Source: Ostrinia nubilalis (Eukaryota > Arthropoda > Insecta > Lepidoptera > Crambidae). From it: DNA of 64,000 nucleotides. The stretch covers positions 3,559,001 to 3,623,000 of the forward strand of contig NC_087114.1 of the NCBI RefSeq assembly GCF_963855985.1. Direction: 5' to 3'. Of this stretch, positions 33,522-46,328 are shown one piece after another. Each line of letters begins with the position of its first letter. Within the stretch, counting starts at the first letter, position 1. The notes under the pieces are model-generated. The model was not told the DNA's origin. It was given only the letters and a program-made list of their open reading frames with translations, and made no database searches. The position numbers and the translations under genes are program-made.

Positions 33522-34804
33522 TTAAATAAATCTACGCCTGCGTTTGCGGTTCTCGCGTGGATACATTCTTAGTATTTTCTTCGCGCACTCTTCAGCTTCT
33601 TCTTTAACTGAAATAAAAAAAGTTATAATAATGAAAAATAGTAATAATAAATATAACGACCACTTAAAAAATATAAATAGGTAACTTGAAAAATCGGACC
33701 TAAAGCGGGAACCGAACCCACGACCGTTCGCTAAAAAATAATAATAATGATAATCCCTTATTGGTTGGACAACTTACATTCTTCATCATCTTCAAATTCT
33801 TGTATTTGTCTGCTAAGCACCCTCATATCAAAACCCACCCCTGCATATTCTGCATTCAATAGCAACCCCATGCATTTGTTTTCAAACATAAAGGGGGTAG
33901 TCGGAGCATGATTTCCCCTGAAGAGATCAAAATACCCTTCCCCCACTGGGATTTGGTGGTTCTGTCTGTATTCTTCATTATTATTACTACAACTCGGTTT
34001 TTGAGTTACTTCAACTGTTTTAGTAACTTCATTTTCAATTGTTTTATTAACGTTTTTAAAGCAATCTGTTCTTGCTTCTTCTTCAGTTATGAACTCGAAA
34101 TCAGAAGAATTGTATCCGCTGCAAAAATCATCTGATTCACTGTCTGAAATTATTATTATATCTTCTTTTGTTTTTTTACAACAGTCTGGGTGAACGTTAG
34201 CAATATATTGTATTTGTGGACTTATTTCGATGGTAATCTTAGGTTTTTCATCTTGGAGGTTTCGAGACGCAGTTGACTGTAACGATACAGAATCTATTTC
34301 TGATTCTGAATCTTCAGAATTTAGAACTATGACATCTTTTTCATTAGTTTCCCTTTTAAAGATTTCTTTTATGCTGTTTACTGTTATATCTTTTTCAATT
34401 TCTTTACTATAAGCGTTAGATATATCTTTTTCTATTACTTTGGAATCAATATCTAGGGGCATATCAACGTTTTGTTCAATATCTCTCTCAAAAAGCTCTT
34501 TAAAGTTATCTAATTCAGAAAAAGGATCTATGTTTAGATCTTGTATAAAATTGTCCAGTTCTTCCATACCTATGACTAAATCTAGATTATTTATTTCAGG
34601 ACTGTATGATAAATGTTGACCTTCATTTAAATTATTCTTAAGCATGTTAATATTGTTGCAATAATCATTAGGAAATGTATCTTCTTTGTATGGCGAAAGG
34701 TATAAATTGTTTTGTTCTATTATTATTTTTCTACATAAACACTGCAGAGGGAGTGGTGAAGTATTGTTAGTATCTTCTATTTCAAATTTCTTGATATTTT
34801 CCAT
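33522..34804 (-). CDS. Acidic disordered protein with two SUMO-interaction-like motifs, paralogue of the nested gene
   Basis: Exon 1 (34804-33778) begins MENIKKFEIE and ends at the strong donor gtaagt. Exon 2 (33607-33522) follows acceptor tttatttcag and encodes FKEEAEECAKKILRMYPREN plus an Arg-rich end. Total 1113 nt, 370 residues. Upstream of the ATG is an in-frame stop and a possible acceptor (tctctgttacag), so a 5' untranslated exon is likely. AATAAA lies at 33515-33510. Residues 157-169 (DVIVLNSEDSESE) and 214-226 (EDIIIISDSESDD) have the hydrophobic core plus acidic/Ser run of SUMO-interaction motifs. Residues 288-363 share the C-terminal motif set of the nested gene at 20870-22523. Most of the rest is Glu/Asp/Asn-rich and probably disordered. 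I do not recognise the family; a nuclear, SUMO-linked role is an inference from the motifs. Confidence 0.75.
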
Positions 34805-35611
34805 ATTGGTTATTTTTCAATAATATTATCTGTAACAGAGAAATATGGGAAGAAGGTACATAAGTAGACTAGGTACTTATTTTATAGAGTATCAAAATAA
34901 AGGTAACTTATTAATGAAGATGGGATGGGAATAAAGCAGTTTCTGTTCAGTCAACATGTTTTTATTTACATAAAGTTCTTAGCTGTTGTGCTAAGTAGTT
35001 ATTACATCAACGCTCATTGAAATCTATAGATGTTAGTTAGGTCTTAGGTACATGGTAAATGGTCATTTTACAACAAAAATCTTAATTTAAACATCTTCCT
35101 TACCTCAATAAATCCAATTCGATAAAATAATCCACTCTCTAGCTAGACTTGTGTGAAGGTAAGTTTGAACTTTGAAACTTTTTCAGATTTAACCATCAAT
35201 AACATGAATTTAATTTTATTAGTAGAATTCAATATTTTTTGTAAAATCATCCAAAAGCGGGAAACAAAAATAAGCCAAAAACTTTTTGACAGTTCTCTTT
35301 TTTTTAAAATAAATGTGATTGATCCAAGGAAAAGGAAAAAATATTATTCAGATAAAAATAAAAAAACAATTTGGCTTTTAATATTTTTATTTATTAAACA
35401 AATGCATTGCCTTAGAAGTTAAAAACATTGAGTTACAAAACTTTCAAGCCAGTTTTGGCAGTGCAGTTTAATTTTAAGTTATGATGGTCAGATTAACAAT
35501 GAAAGATACGTTTTTTTTAATGATTCGACATTTTTTCTGCACTATATTAACATAGATCTTTAACATAAAAATTTTACATCCTATAAATACAATGGAATAG
35601 TAAAATTACGG
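34805..35611. other. Intergenic, nothing recognised
   Basis: AT-rich. Holds the upstream region of the 33522-34804 gene and the 3' region of Tma7. A reverse-strand AATAAA lies near 35386-35394. An 89-codon plus-strand frame has no motif or splice support. Confidence 0.4.
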
Positions 35612-36629
<1,018 letters not shown>

Positions 36630-36734
36630 TCATAAAACAAAACATGTTATTAGCAATGTTGTATTCAACAGTTGGAAGTAAGATAGCCAGCTCCTCTGTG
36701 TTTAAGGATTCTCCTTAGGATGCCCCTTAAGCCT

Positions 36735-37080
36735 AGGCGCAGACCACCGATTTTTAGTTGGCCGATAATGAGGGCTATCGTTTTAGCGCTCACCAGTTAG
36801 CGCCACTGTAGAGTAAGGTCCTGTCACTTGCTAGAAGCGAAGACAGTGGCGCCAACTTGTGAGCGCTAAAGTGGTAGGAGGCCTATCGCATTTGCACTCA
36901 TCAAGATGGCGCCACTGTAGAGTGAGGTCCTGTCAATCGCCAGGGGTGCCAACTGTTAAGTATAAAAACGATAGCCCTCATTGGATTGGGCTGTTCAGTA
37001 TGGACATGATAGTATGAAAGCGCGCACATTACAACGATTTGGTATCGATCGGCCGATTTTTCATACAAATTAGAATCGGG
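36735..37080. mobile_element. MITE of the 'ggcgcacaccgttgattttt' family split by another MITE
   Basis: Left part 'aggcgcagaccaccgatttt' and right part 'gatcggccgatttttcatac' match, in altered form, the intact member at 60449-60622. The 216-bp 'aatgagggctatcg' MITE (36767-36982) sits between them. Confidence 0.55.
36767..36982. mobile_element. MITE, 'aatgagggctatcg' family, copy 2
   Basis: Nearly identical to the inverse of 6611-6825, including 'acttgctagaagcgaagaca' and 'gagtgaggtcctgtcaatcg'. Nested in another MITE. Confidence 0.75.
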
Positions 37081-37156
37081 CTAAAGCTACCTTTGTTTAT
37101 TATTATTTTTGACGTTCATAAGTGCCAAAATATTGGTCAAAACTGAATAATGTTTT

Positions 37157-37574
37157 GGGTCCGTGGCCGAGTCCCCCAGTATTTGACGCACCGGTGGTGG
37201 ACGCCCCCGATTTAAATAAATTTAATATCATATTTTTTTCGGCTTTTGCACTAAGTACAGTCAACGAAAAAAGTTTCACAAGCCAATTATTATACTAAAC
37301 TATGCATGTTTGACGCTATTTATGCAATCTGGGAGCAAAATTTTAACCCAAAACCAGCAGTAGTAAGAAACAAAAAACTTTTGTAGGAATTATTTTGCAT
37401 TTCATTAGATTCGTTTTTGTGTTTAATTTTACTGGCCTAATAAATATTTATTCGTTTATAAACATTTTTGTGCCTGACTGTACATTTGATTAAAAATTGC
37501 TTCAAATCGAATTTAACTGACCGGGGGCGTCGACCACGGGTGCGTCGAAAACTGGGGGACTCGGCCACGGACCC
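37157..37574. mobile_element. hAT-type MITE with 8-bp target duplication
   Basis: 418 bp. TIRs 'gggtccgtggccgagtcccc' and mirror. Direct repeat AATGTTTT flanks it exactly (37149-37156 and 37575-37582). The 8-bp duplication points to hAT-type mobilisation. No coding frame. Confidence 0.85.
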
Positions 37575-37582
37575 AATGTTTT

Positions 37583-39562
37583 AGATTTTGATTCCCAGTG
37601 AAGGTTATAAAAAAAAAAACAAAATCAAAAATATTTATTCAGTTTAGACCACAAGTGGCTCTTATGAACGTCAAAATGTAAATAATAAAAAAAGAAAAGG
37701 TAGCCCTTATGGGTCACTTTACATGTCTCCTTATCTTTTGGGCCCTACCAGCGTTAAAAAAGAAAGATAATATTATACCTCCATTTTTAAAATTTCTTAG
37801 GAACACTGCACTGGTTAGTTTTAAAACTAAAACTGCAACTAACAAAATAAATATGACACTCTTTACTTTAAAGAATAAGTATTGTTTACGTTAATGTGTT
37901 TTTTTCTCTATAATAGGCGGCTATTGTAATATCTTTGACAAATTTAAGAGATCATTTAGCAACATTGAAACTGCAAGGATTCACTTTGTCACGAACAAAT
38001 TGAGCAATTGACATTGCAGACTCCTAATAATGTCTAATCATAATGACCTCACCCATACCACTTACGTCAAATATGACATACTTGCTTTTGTATACGGCTT
38101 TGCCTGCATTTTACCGTATGCGTCCAAAAAAACTAGGATAAATAAAATCTTCCCTGGGCTTAACAGTACAGCCCCCCTAGACAAAATATCAAATGTGACA
38201 GTTTTTATGTCAAAAGATGGTTAAAAAGCCTTTTGTATGGAGTTTAACGGATTCTATTTTTGATTCGATCAAAAAGTCCCACTGTCTTGTCTAGACCCGT
38301 TGATTTTCCCTGTATCTCAAACTATCTCTATCCTAAATATAAGCTGATGCCCGTTTCCCACATTTAATCTTTGTTCAAATCCGGATTACAACTGTCAAAT
38401 TTAATTTAGTTTTAGATCAATTATCCAATTTTCGATGCGTTTACACTTAAATATTATTTAGTCTTATAAACAATAAATGAAAATGTAAAAACATCGAAAC
38501 CGCAGATATTTTGACCAAAAACATATTGAAATTTGACAGTTGACGGACGGATTTGGATTAGGATTGACATCCAGCATTAGTGAGTTCAGTTTTTTTAAGT
38601 GTAAAAGAGTAACAAATATCCATCCATCGAACTGCACAACTTTTACATTTATAATAGTAGGATTACACTTACAATGCAGTACCTATAAATTATTTAATTG
38701 TCATTTTAGCAACCACTTAGCCCCAGTCAATTATGACGATTGAAGGCAAAATAGACAGTCAACTGATTTAACTGCCTCCCTAAAATTAAACTAAAATAAA
38801 TAAACTACCTGCTGATTTATATCTTCACTATATTTTGAAATATTCAACATTAATTTTTAGATTTTCAAACTTTAGGGACTTAAAAAATGGGCAGTTTTAT
38901 GTACCGGAAGCTTTTGACTGTAAAATTAATATTGCTGGTATCCACATTTAAATTTTGTTACTCACTATTTTACAAAATCTAAGGGTACCTACCTACTATG
39001 AATAATAATGATCAAAAGAAAAGTCTAGCCAACTTCTATCAAATTATTTCAACACACCAACCAAAAAATATATTGTTGATAACCGTTAAATTATTAGGTT
39101 TGACTGCTACGCTTACAGTTAGAAATTTCATCTACGTAGTTAACTTTGTATGAACTCTTTTTCGAATCATGAACGGATTGTGCTTCAACTATCACTGATC
39201 GTATGTTCGATTTAATTTAGCACTTCGCATAAACGATACATTAATCTGCAAATATATCGCTCTGAATAGGTGCATTATTAACTCACAAATTATAGAATCG
39301 TCAGTAAACTGATAACAATGAAAATAATGAAGTGAGTTTTCTAACCTAAACTTGTGTGCCAAAATCTCGAAATTTATGCATGTTAATAAAAATTATAAGC
39401 GTGAAACAAGAGAGCCTCATGAGTAAAGAAATATATTTGTAATTACTTACGTTTTTATTCAATTGAGAAGATTAAAATTAGGTTTTCAAGCGAAAAATCC
39501 CCTCTTCCGTCCGACGAGGATGCTCTTTTTTTGACAAGTGCAAATTCTATAGTCTGTGGACT
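37583..39562. other. Intergenic/Tma7 upstream: one diverged MITE, otherwise nothing
   Basis: 38173-38298 is a diverged 'ccctagacaaa' MITE. The rest is AT-rich. A GC-richer stretch at about 39490-39535 plus the reverse-strand donor at 39447 could be the Tma7 promoter and 5' untranslated exon, but this is not established. Confidence 0.35.
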
Positions 39563-40505
39563 CCACAGATATGGATTAGAGTAGATACAGCAAGTTGCTA
39601 GTCAAAGCGTGCCATTCCGATATGTCCAAATGGACATACATGGTCGAGTGATGTTCATGTAATCCGATTACAACAATCGGATACGATGATTTTACGAGGA
39701 CAGTAGTACGAACACGGTAGGGAGAAGAAATTATTTACGGATTGAGTATTGTAATTAACAGCAACGAGTAACAAATATGTAATTAATTAGAATAAAGTAG
39801 CAGTAGAAGAATTATAAAACAAGTTAGATCAGTGATCGCGGAAGACAGAGTGCACTGTATAACGTCGAAATAATAATATACAAATCAAGAAGTTAGGTCA
39901 GTGATCGCAGTATACACTATTACTAGTCTATGTATACGACGCCCGAGATTTTGTCGTTTAGAAATATCTTCAAAACTAGATACCTGACTTAGCTTTATGA
40001 AAGAAAACGTATTGGCAAAACTACGCATTTTTACATTCATTAAAATTAAAAAGCTTGAGTAAAATAGTCTTTATTTTATGAAACTAGGTCATTTACTTAC
40101 TAGGATATTTAAAAGTATGGAATTAAGTATGAATTACTAGTAGTACTATTTAACATAATGGAATAACGATCATTACTTTCATAAACATTAGGCACAACAA
40201 AAATATTATTTGCAAATTAATAATGTAGAATTGTAGAATAACGTCTACCGCTACAAAATTATTTTAATCCACAGTCAGACTAGCTATAAATTTAACAAAA
40301 TATCAGTTTTATCGGAATTAATTAATTTTTGAATCGAGTCACACGATATCATTCGATGACTTTGCGAATGCAGTACGATGATACGATTACTTTTACGTTG
40401 CGGCAATCACTAAAATTCGCTAAAATGACATTAATGACGTTTAAAAAGTGGCACGCTCGGCTTCATACAATTTTTGACACATGCTGCATCTATCCATATC
40501 TGTGG
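39563..40505 (+). mobile_element. TIR element with 6-bp duplication, copy 1 (943 bp)
   Basis: TIR 'ccacagatatggat' at both ends, inner block 'gcgtgcca' also inverted. Flanked by TGGACT on both sides. The second copy, 47495-48328, is in the same orientation and shorter by internal deletions. No transposase frame. Confidence 0.8.
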
Positions 40506-40806
40506 TGGACTCTGTGGTTGCTTAGGTGGTTTCACAGATTATAAATAGAATGATAGATAATATTGTCTATGCTGAAATACAAGGTTAAGGTTAGCGCCCA
40601 CTTGTCGTGTGCTTTTGTTTTCAATGAAGATTATGCTAATAAGGGCTAAACCAGCAAGCAGAGCACATTGTGTGGGTCTCTTAATTAATGGTAAGCCATT
40701 ATCGCAGAGAAAAGTATTAATTATCACCGCCCATTCCCAAAAAGGCGCCGCGCGGCGCTTGTAAATAAACAAGTTTGAAAAACAAAAGTTTTGTGTATTG
40801 TTTTTA

Positions 40807-41247
40807 GGCCAGTAGAATTAAACACAAAAATGAATTAAATCGGAAATAATTCCTACAAAAGATTTTATTGCTTTAATGGCTTTATTAGTTGCCCATAAAG
40901 ACTCTCCTAGGTTTTTGACTGGAGTTGTGCGTGGTGGGGGCCCCCCAAAGGGGCGCATTTTCGGACTTCCGGTTATACCGCGTAAAGGACTTACCCTATC
41001 AAAAAGTGGTCTTCCTGACCGTCGAAAGGCATTTAATCCTGCATTAAATAAGACCAAATTCATATGTTTTGGACAAACCGTTCTCGTGCAAATGTTCGGC
41101 AAAGTAGAAAATATGTGTATAATTAATGACCCTCTCCACGTCCAATAGCTCGTCGAAGGAGAGTCTTATTAATGGGCAACCAATGAAGCCATTAAAGCAA
41201 TAAAATCTTTTGAATTATTTCCGATTTAAAATCTAATTCTACTGGCC
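40807..41247. mobile_element. Palindromic MITE with long arms, TA target
   Basis: 441 bp. Arms of about 100 bp ('ggccagtagaatta' outward end; 'gattttattgctttaatggc' inner) and TA flanks. The two 90-codon frames on opposite strands inside are by-products of the sequence. Confidence 0.75.
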
Positions 41248-41763
41248 TATTTTGTTGAATGTTTTTCAAAATACTTTCGCTGGTCATGGTGATCGGCCTA
41301 AGCGTGTAGAAACGCTATCATAGCGCAGGTGATCTAAAATAGCGGACCGAAATCACACCGAAATTGCAAAAACAGGGCAAAGCTGCAGGCAGGTACCTAA
41401 ATCTTATTTTTTAAATTATTTAAATAAATATCTGTGGTAAGTACCTAAATAAATAATAATTACAATCCCTATTTGCAGGTATATTAAAGTGCATCACTCA
41501 CTGGGTATTTATTTGTTACAAACATACAAAAGTATGAATTTTTCTCTTTAACATAATAATAATAATATGCATGTCACATTATTCTTGTATGTACGTTTAT
41601 TGCATACAAAATATGTATGCCTTTTGTTGTTACTTCTTTATTTAAGTGTTTCCTAAGATCACACATAAGTATTAAAGAGAAGCTTCAAAATTAAGTTTCA
41701 AATTTAAAAAAACTAATTTTATCTGTTAGTCTTTACGTGAAACAATTTTGGGTATTTTTCACC

Positions 41764-41850
41764 ACGTCAAGCGGCGGTGGGATTCGAACCCGCGTTCCTC
41801 GGATCACGATTCTGCCAGTCGGACCCCTTCACCGTTCGGCTATCGTGGCA
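41764..41850 (-). repeat. tRNA-derived SINE head
   Basis: Read on the minus strand it has an A-box-like 'tagccgaacggtgaagg' and a B-box 'ggttcgaatcc' at tRNA spacing, but the 5' and 3' ends do not pair into an acceptor stem. It is therefore a SINE promoter region, not a functional tRNA. Confidence 0.6.
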
Positions 41851-42040
41851 TAAATAAATCGCTTTTATCTTAAAATGCCAATACAAAAAACAAATTGGAT
41901 GCGAGCGGGGCTGGACCGGGCTTTGTGGAAATCCTTGGGGGAGGCCTTTGTCCAGCTTTGGACGTCTTTCGGCTAAAACGAACGAACGAACCAAAAAAAA
42001 TTAAAAAAAAATTTAAACCCGGTAAAAACTCAAAAGGGAA

Positions 42041-42175
42041 CTGAAAAATCTTCCCCTTAAACAACAGAAAAACAACTCTTTTACAAACAAACTTGCATAT
42101 AAAATACCTAGCGAACGACACATTGTTGTAAGTCTTTCTTCGTCCTTTAAAAGACAACTGGCATTAATTTTTAAA
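42041..42175 (+). promoter_or_regulatory. TATA promoter of Kunitz gene A
   Basis: TATAAAA at 42098-42104, preceded by 'ttccccttaaacaacagaaa' and 'cttttacaaacaaacttg'. The ATG is 72 bp further on. The same block, inverted, precedes Kunitz gene B (TATA 61348-61342) and the orphan exon (47036-47031), so it is a conserved promoter module. Confidence 0.65.
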
Positions 42176-45100
42176 ATGTTGCAACTAAGTTTCATTATTT
42201 TCATTTTAGTGGGCGTTGCAAGCGTTTTTAGCGGTGCCGGTGAGTAAAGTACCTACTTATTATGCTTTTATATAATATCATTCAAAGGTGACTGACTGAC
42301 TGACATAGTGATCTATCAACGCACAGCCCAAAAACCACTGAACGGATCGGGCTGAAAGGACAATGTTCGTTCTCCATACATTGTTCGCCGTTAGATCAAC
42401 AGTGCCGAAAAAATACTTTCTAGGTTCTAAATGACACAAATCTTTATGTAAGAACAATTATTCCTGGCGGACCAATTCTATAAACTTATTGATAGCAATA
42501 TTGTTATCATAACCTCTTACTTACTAGTATTGTATTATATTATTTTATGCACATCGATTTGGGAGATGTTCTGTATTGTAGTTGTCGCAGCTAAATTGTA
42601 TTATAATATTGGACGGGTTTTGGAAACAGCTCGGCGTTCCACTTTTATGATTTACTTACTTACATTTTGCACGTAAATAAATAACATGAATCCTATGTTT
42701 ACTTTCCACTCTTGACATTTAACACGTGACTTACCAAACTAACTATCTCCATGGTTACCGTCTTAGTCTATGCATGACTAGGGATTGAACAACTTTTAAT
42801 TGAATATTATTAAAAATTCTCGATAATTATTATCGATTGAAAAATATTCGGTATTTGAATCGAAAGATATATTCAGTTTTATCAATATCAAAATATTCAA
42901 TTTTAATAATAAAATAAATATTATTTACTACCACCTATGAAATGTTCTGAAAATTGCCTGGAGCGCTCCCCCAATCCTGGGTTTTCCCTTTCCAAGCTGA
43001 GAGGACATCATTTTGGTTCTATCGATACATTATAAAGGTAAGTACTTAATATTTGAAATGTATTACCAATTATTGTTATAAGCATTTTGAGCGAATAAAA
43101 CTTTCAATTCTATTAGAACTTTAGACATTTCTCTCACTTTAAGCGGCATTGGATTTTTCATCGGATTTTGAAACTGTTACAGATATATTAAAGATGATCC
43201 CATATTATTGTCATTGTCTATATCAGTGTTATGATCACAATTCTTTTTATTTTATTCATGACCTTCGACCAGTTAGACACATTAGATAGCTTCTTGTAGT
43301 ATCGTGCAATATATTTTTAACTTTTAATTAAAATTTAGTCATACTGTAGCAATTTGGACGATTTATTTTATTTACAAGATCGGTATCTTATTGTCTATGA
43401 TGACCGCAGTCAACATCACTATTACATGGATTCCTAACAATGAAGTACGGCATTGCCTTGTGCCGATTTTACATAGATTTTATCGACACAAATTATGGAA
43501 CTTCATAGGATATGGAGCAGGCCACGCCCTAAAATGTCCGGATGTCGTCATAGTATTATGGAATACATATAAAAGACTTTTATTATTTCATTTTCTAATC
43601 CTCAAGTGTCCGTTACAATGTAATTAATATTTAAGTATTCAAAAAGTAAGAGATTAATTTTGATACTTTACTGCTGTGCCCAGGAATCTAAGGCGGTTTC
43701 TGACAATGTCCTTTGGCATGCAGGTAGATGTTATGACGTAGGCATCCACTAAGAAAGGATATTACGAAACTCCACCCTTTGCAGCCTTTGGGGTTCGTCT
43801 TCGAATATAAGCCTTTTCTTCAACCTTCCACCGACTTCTGCCCCTGGCCACTTGCATCCAGTTTATTCCAGCTTGTTGCCGAGTGTCATGTGTCCATTTT
43901 TCACGCGGTCTTCCTCTGCCGCTGATGTTACTGCGGGGTCTCCACTCCAAGGTCTTTCTGGCCCAGCATCTTCAAGAAAAGTCCTTAGGCCACAGATGAT
44001 AATCAGCCGTTTGATGTAGTGGTTCGTCGTAGTGGACTAGGTACTGCCAGAGGTCGGGGGTTCGATTCCCGCACAGTACTAACATTTGTAGCACGGACAC
44101 AGTCATGAACTGAACTGTGTTTAAGTATACCTATACCTAATTTATGTTTAAGTACCAAAATAGAAGCTTTGCTTCGTTTGGACTAGATGGGGCAGAGTTA
44201 ATGTCTATGGATATTTATTTTCGCCCACGCGTTTTACTACTTAGTCCGATGAAAAAATAATATTTTTGTTCGTTTTTATACAGCCCCCGACTGCACTTCG
44301 CCTCTTGACTCTGGACCATGCCTTGCCTTGTTCCATGTGTAAGTATTTCCCTATTAATCTATAATCTATACTAATATTATAAATGCGAAAATAACTCTGT
44401 CTGTCTTGCTTTCACGCCTAAACCACTCAACCGATTGATGTTTGGTATAGAGATAGTTTGAGTCCCGGGAAAGGACATAGGATAGTTTTTATCTCGGTTT
44501 TTGAAACAGGGACGCGCGCGATAAAGTTTTTCTGTGACAGACAAAATTCCACGCGGGCGAAGCCGCGGGCGGAAAGCTAGTACTATGATAATACTTAGTC
44601 TTTATCGTGGCGTGCAACCTAGCCTGATTGGGGCTTTGATGCCCGTTTTCACCATAAATCCCTAATCTTTAAAAGTGACCCCTATGAAAACAAAATTCCT
44701 GTCAAATGTTACCATAGGGGTCACTTAAAAATTTGAGATTGATGGTGAAAACGGGCATGAGACTCCCCAGTTTGGGAAGCAGTGACTGACTAGGACAGTG
44801 TCACACCACTGAGTACCTAAATTGTGTTGAATAAAGGACGTATATAGCACACTTATCAACTCGGAAAGGGATCAACACCTTTCGCACGCTGTCAATCGCG
44901 AGGCGAGGCGTTTTTACGGTGCGGATATAATATGGATGGAGGTTCATACAAATAATACTGACTGCCTCGAATTCATAAGGTTACGATCCGTTTCCGGGTT
45001 GATTAATATTTATTATTGTGCTTCGTCTTAGAAAAAACTATTCGGTTTAGAAAAAAAATATTTTAGAAACCTCGATATCATTTTTGAAGACCTATCCATA

Positions 45101-45514
45101 GACAACCCAAACGTATGTGTTTGATGAAAAAAAATTTTTTGAGTTTCAGTTCTAAGTATGGGGAGCCCCCAATATTTATTATTATTTTTTTATTTTTGCA
45201 TCAAAATCTTAATGCGGTTCACAGAATACATCTACATAAGAAGTTTCAACAGTATAGCTCTTATAGTTTCGGAAAAAAATGGCTGTGACATACGGACGGA
45301 CAGACAGACAGACATGACGAATCTATAAGGGTTCCGTTTTTTGCCATTTGGCTACGGAACCCTAAAAATAACATCCTCTCTTTCCAGTTACGGCTACGAC
45401 CCTGACTGCGGAGAATGCAAGGAGTTCATCTACGGAGGATGTCATGGCAACCGCAACCGTTACGACACCCTAGAAGAGTGCCAAGCTGCTTGCAAGAGTG
45501 GCTGCAAAAAATAA
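42176..45514 (+). CDS. Secreted Kunitz/BPTI inhibitor A (P1 Leu, eight cysteines)
   Basis: Exons 42176-42239 (signal peptide MLQLSFIIFILVGVASVFSG), 44284-44338 and 45388-45514; 246 nt, 81 residues. The Cys spacing C-x8-C-x15-C-x7-C-x12-C-x3-C is exactly that of a Kunitz domain. The reactive-site loop is GPC-L-ALF, so P1 is Leu, which favours chymotrypsin-, elastase- or subtilisin-like targets over trypsin. Two additional Cys (in PDCGEC and the C-terminal KSGCKK) could form a fourth disulfide. The product is a mature single-domain secreted inhibitor. Introns: 2.0 kb and 1.0 kb. A MITE starts 16 bp after the stop codon; AATAAA at 45920. Its closest relative is Kunitz B at 56454-61265. Confidence 0.92.
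43762..43950 (-). pseudogene. RTE reverse-transcriptase C-terminal fragment
   Basis: The minus-strand frame contains RGRPREKWTHDTRQQAGINW and MQVARGRSRWKVEEKAYI, the terminal 'GRP..W..D......W...A..R..W...EAY' signature of lepidopteran RTE elements. Only the tail remains. Lies in intron 1 of Kunitz A. Confidence 0.6.
44013..44110 (+). repeat. tRNA-derived SINE head
   Basis: 'gtagtggttcgtcgtagtgg' followed 30 bp later by the B-box 'gggttcgattcccgcac'. No complete cloverleaf. Intron 1 of Kunitz A. Confidence 0.5.
44374..44580 (-). repeat. Lepidopteran non-LTR/SINE tail, inverted
   Basis: Plus-strand end 'gcgaagccgcgggcggaaag' mirrors the start of 13008-13236 and 63874-64000. The high identity among the three implies young copies. 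Confidence 0.75.
44641..44757. mobile_element. MITE, 'cccgttttcaccat' family, copy 1
   Basis: Inverted ends 'gcccgttttcaccataaatc' and 'gatggtgaaaacgggc', inner 'gtgacccctatgaaaacaaa'. A second copy is at 61050-61170. Intron 2 of Kunitz A. Confidence 0.75.
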
Positions 45515-45530
45515 CGAGATACAAGCAGTT

Positions 45531-45722
45531 AATGAGGGCTATCGTTTTTAAACTTAACAGTTGGCACCCCTGGCGATTGACAGGACCTTACTCTACAGTG
45601 GCGCCATCTTGATGAGTGCAAAATGCTCACAAGTTGGTGCCACTGTCTTCGCTACTAGCAAGTGACAGGACCTTACTCTACAGTGGCGCTAACTGGTGAG
45701 CGCTAAAACGATAGCCCTCATT
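45531..45722. mobile_element. MITE, 'aatgagggctatcg' family, copy 3
   Basis: 192 bp, starting 16 bp after the Kunitz A stop and therefore probably transcribed as part of its 3' UTR. Confidence 0.75.
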
Positions 45723-46182
45723 GCGTACCTACTTGAAACCATTTTGTTAGTAATATAACCTACAACATTACAATATTTTATTTATCGTTTATTGTTTTAA
45801 TATCTTTCAGAGTGAGACAATATTGTTATTGCAAAAACAAAAATTAGAATACCTAGTGCCTTTTATATCTTTATCAAACCTAATACTATTATTATAATTA
45901 GGTATCTACCTATACAGGCAATAAATTTTGCTTAGTTTAGGTATCAGTTTAATTACTTTTGCACACTAATTAATTTAATTGAAACCAAACTTGTACGTGT
46001 TTAAACTAAGTTTTATACAGTAATAAATTTTATTTAGTTATTTATTCTTCTTCTTCTTTCCGTGTCGACAACAAACCTACTTACACCGTGTCAGCCCAAA
46101 TCTCGGCCACAAGAGTGGCGTTGTCAATTATTTATTTATAAACTATGTCGTATCTACTTATGCCCTCCGATTGCTTTAAACA

Positions 46183-46328
46183 CCCGTATTCACAAATGAT
46201 GCTTGCAAATCGAACGCACAGTGTTGAAATTTGAATGCTCTATTCTTCTTCTCTGTGATTGGTTCGAGTGTCACCCTGTTCGTCCAAGCGCACTGTGAGA
46301 CCTCATAGTAATGTTTGAGAATACGGGC
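46183..46328. mobile_element. MITE, 'cccgtattcacaaa' family, copy 3
   Basis: Same orientation as 1269-1411; shares 'gtgattggttcgagtgtcac' and 'cctcatagtaatgtttg'. Confidence 0.7.

Noticed and set aside
40818..41148. 94- and 90-codon frames
   Set aside because: Both lie within a 441-bp palindromic MITE and are mirror products of it.
41764..41850. Possible tRNA gene
   Set aside because: A- and B-box-like sequences are present but the acceptor stem does not pair; it is a SINE head.
43391..43627. 78-codon frame in intron 1 of Kunitz A
   Set aside because: No homology recognised, no splice sites in phase, and Kunitz A is complete without it.
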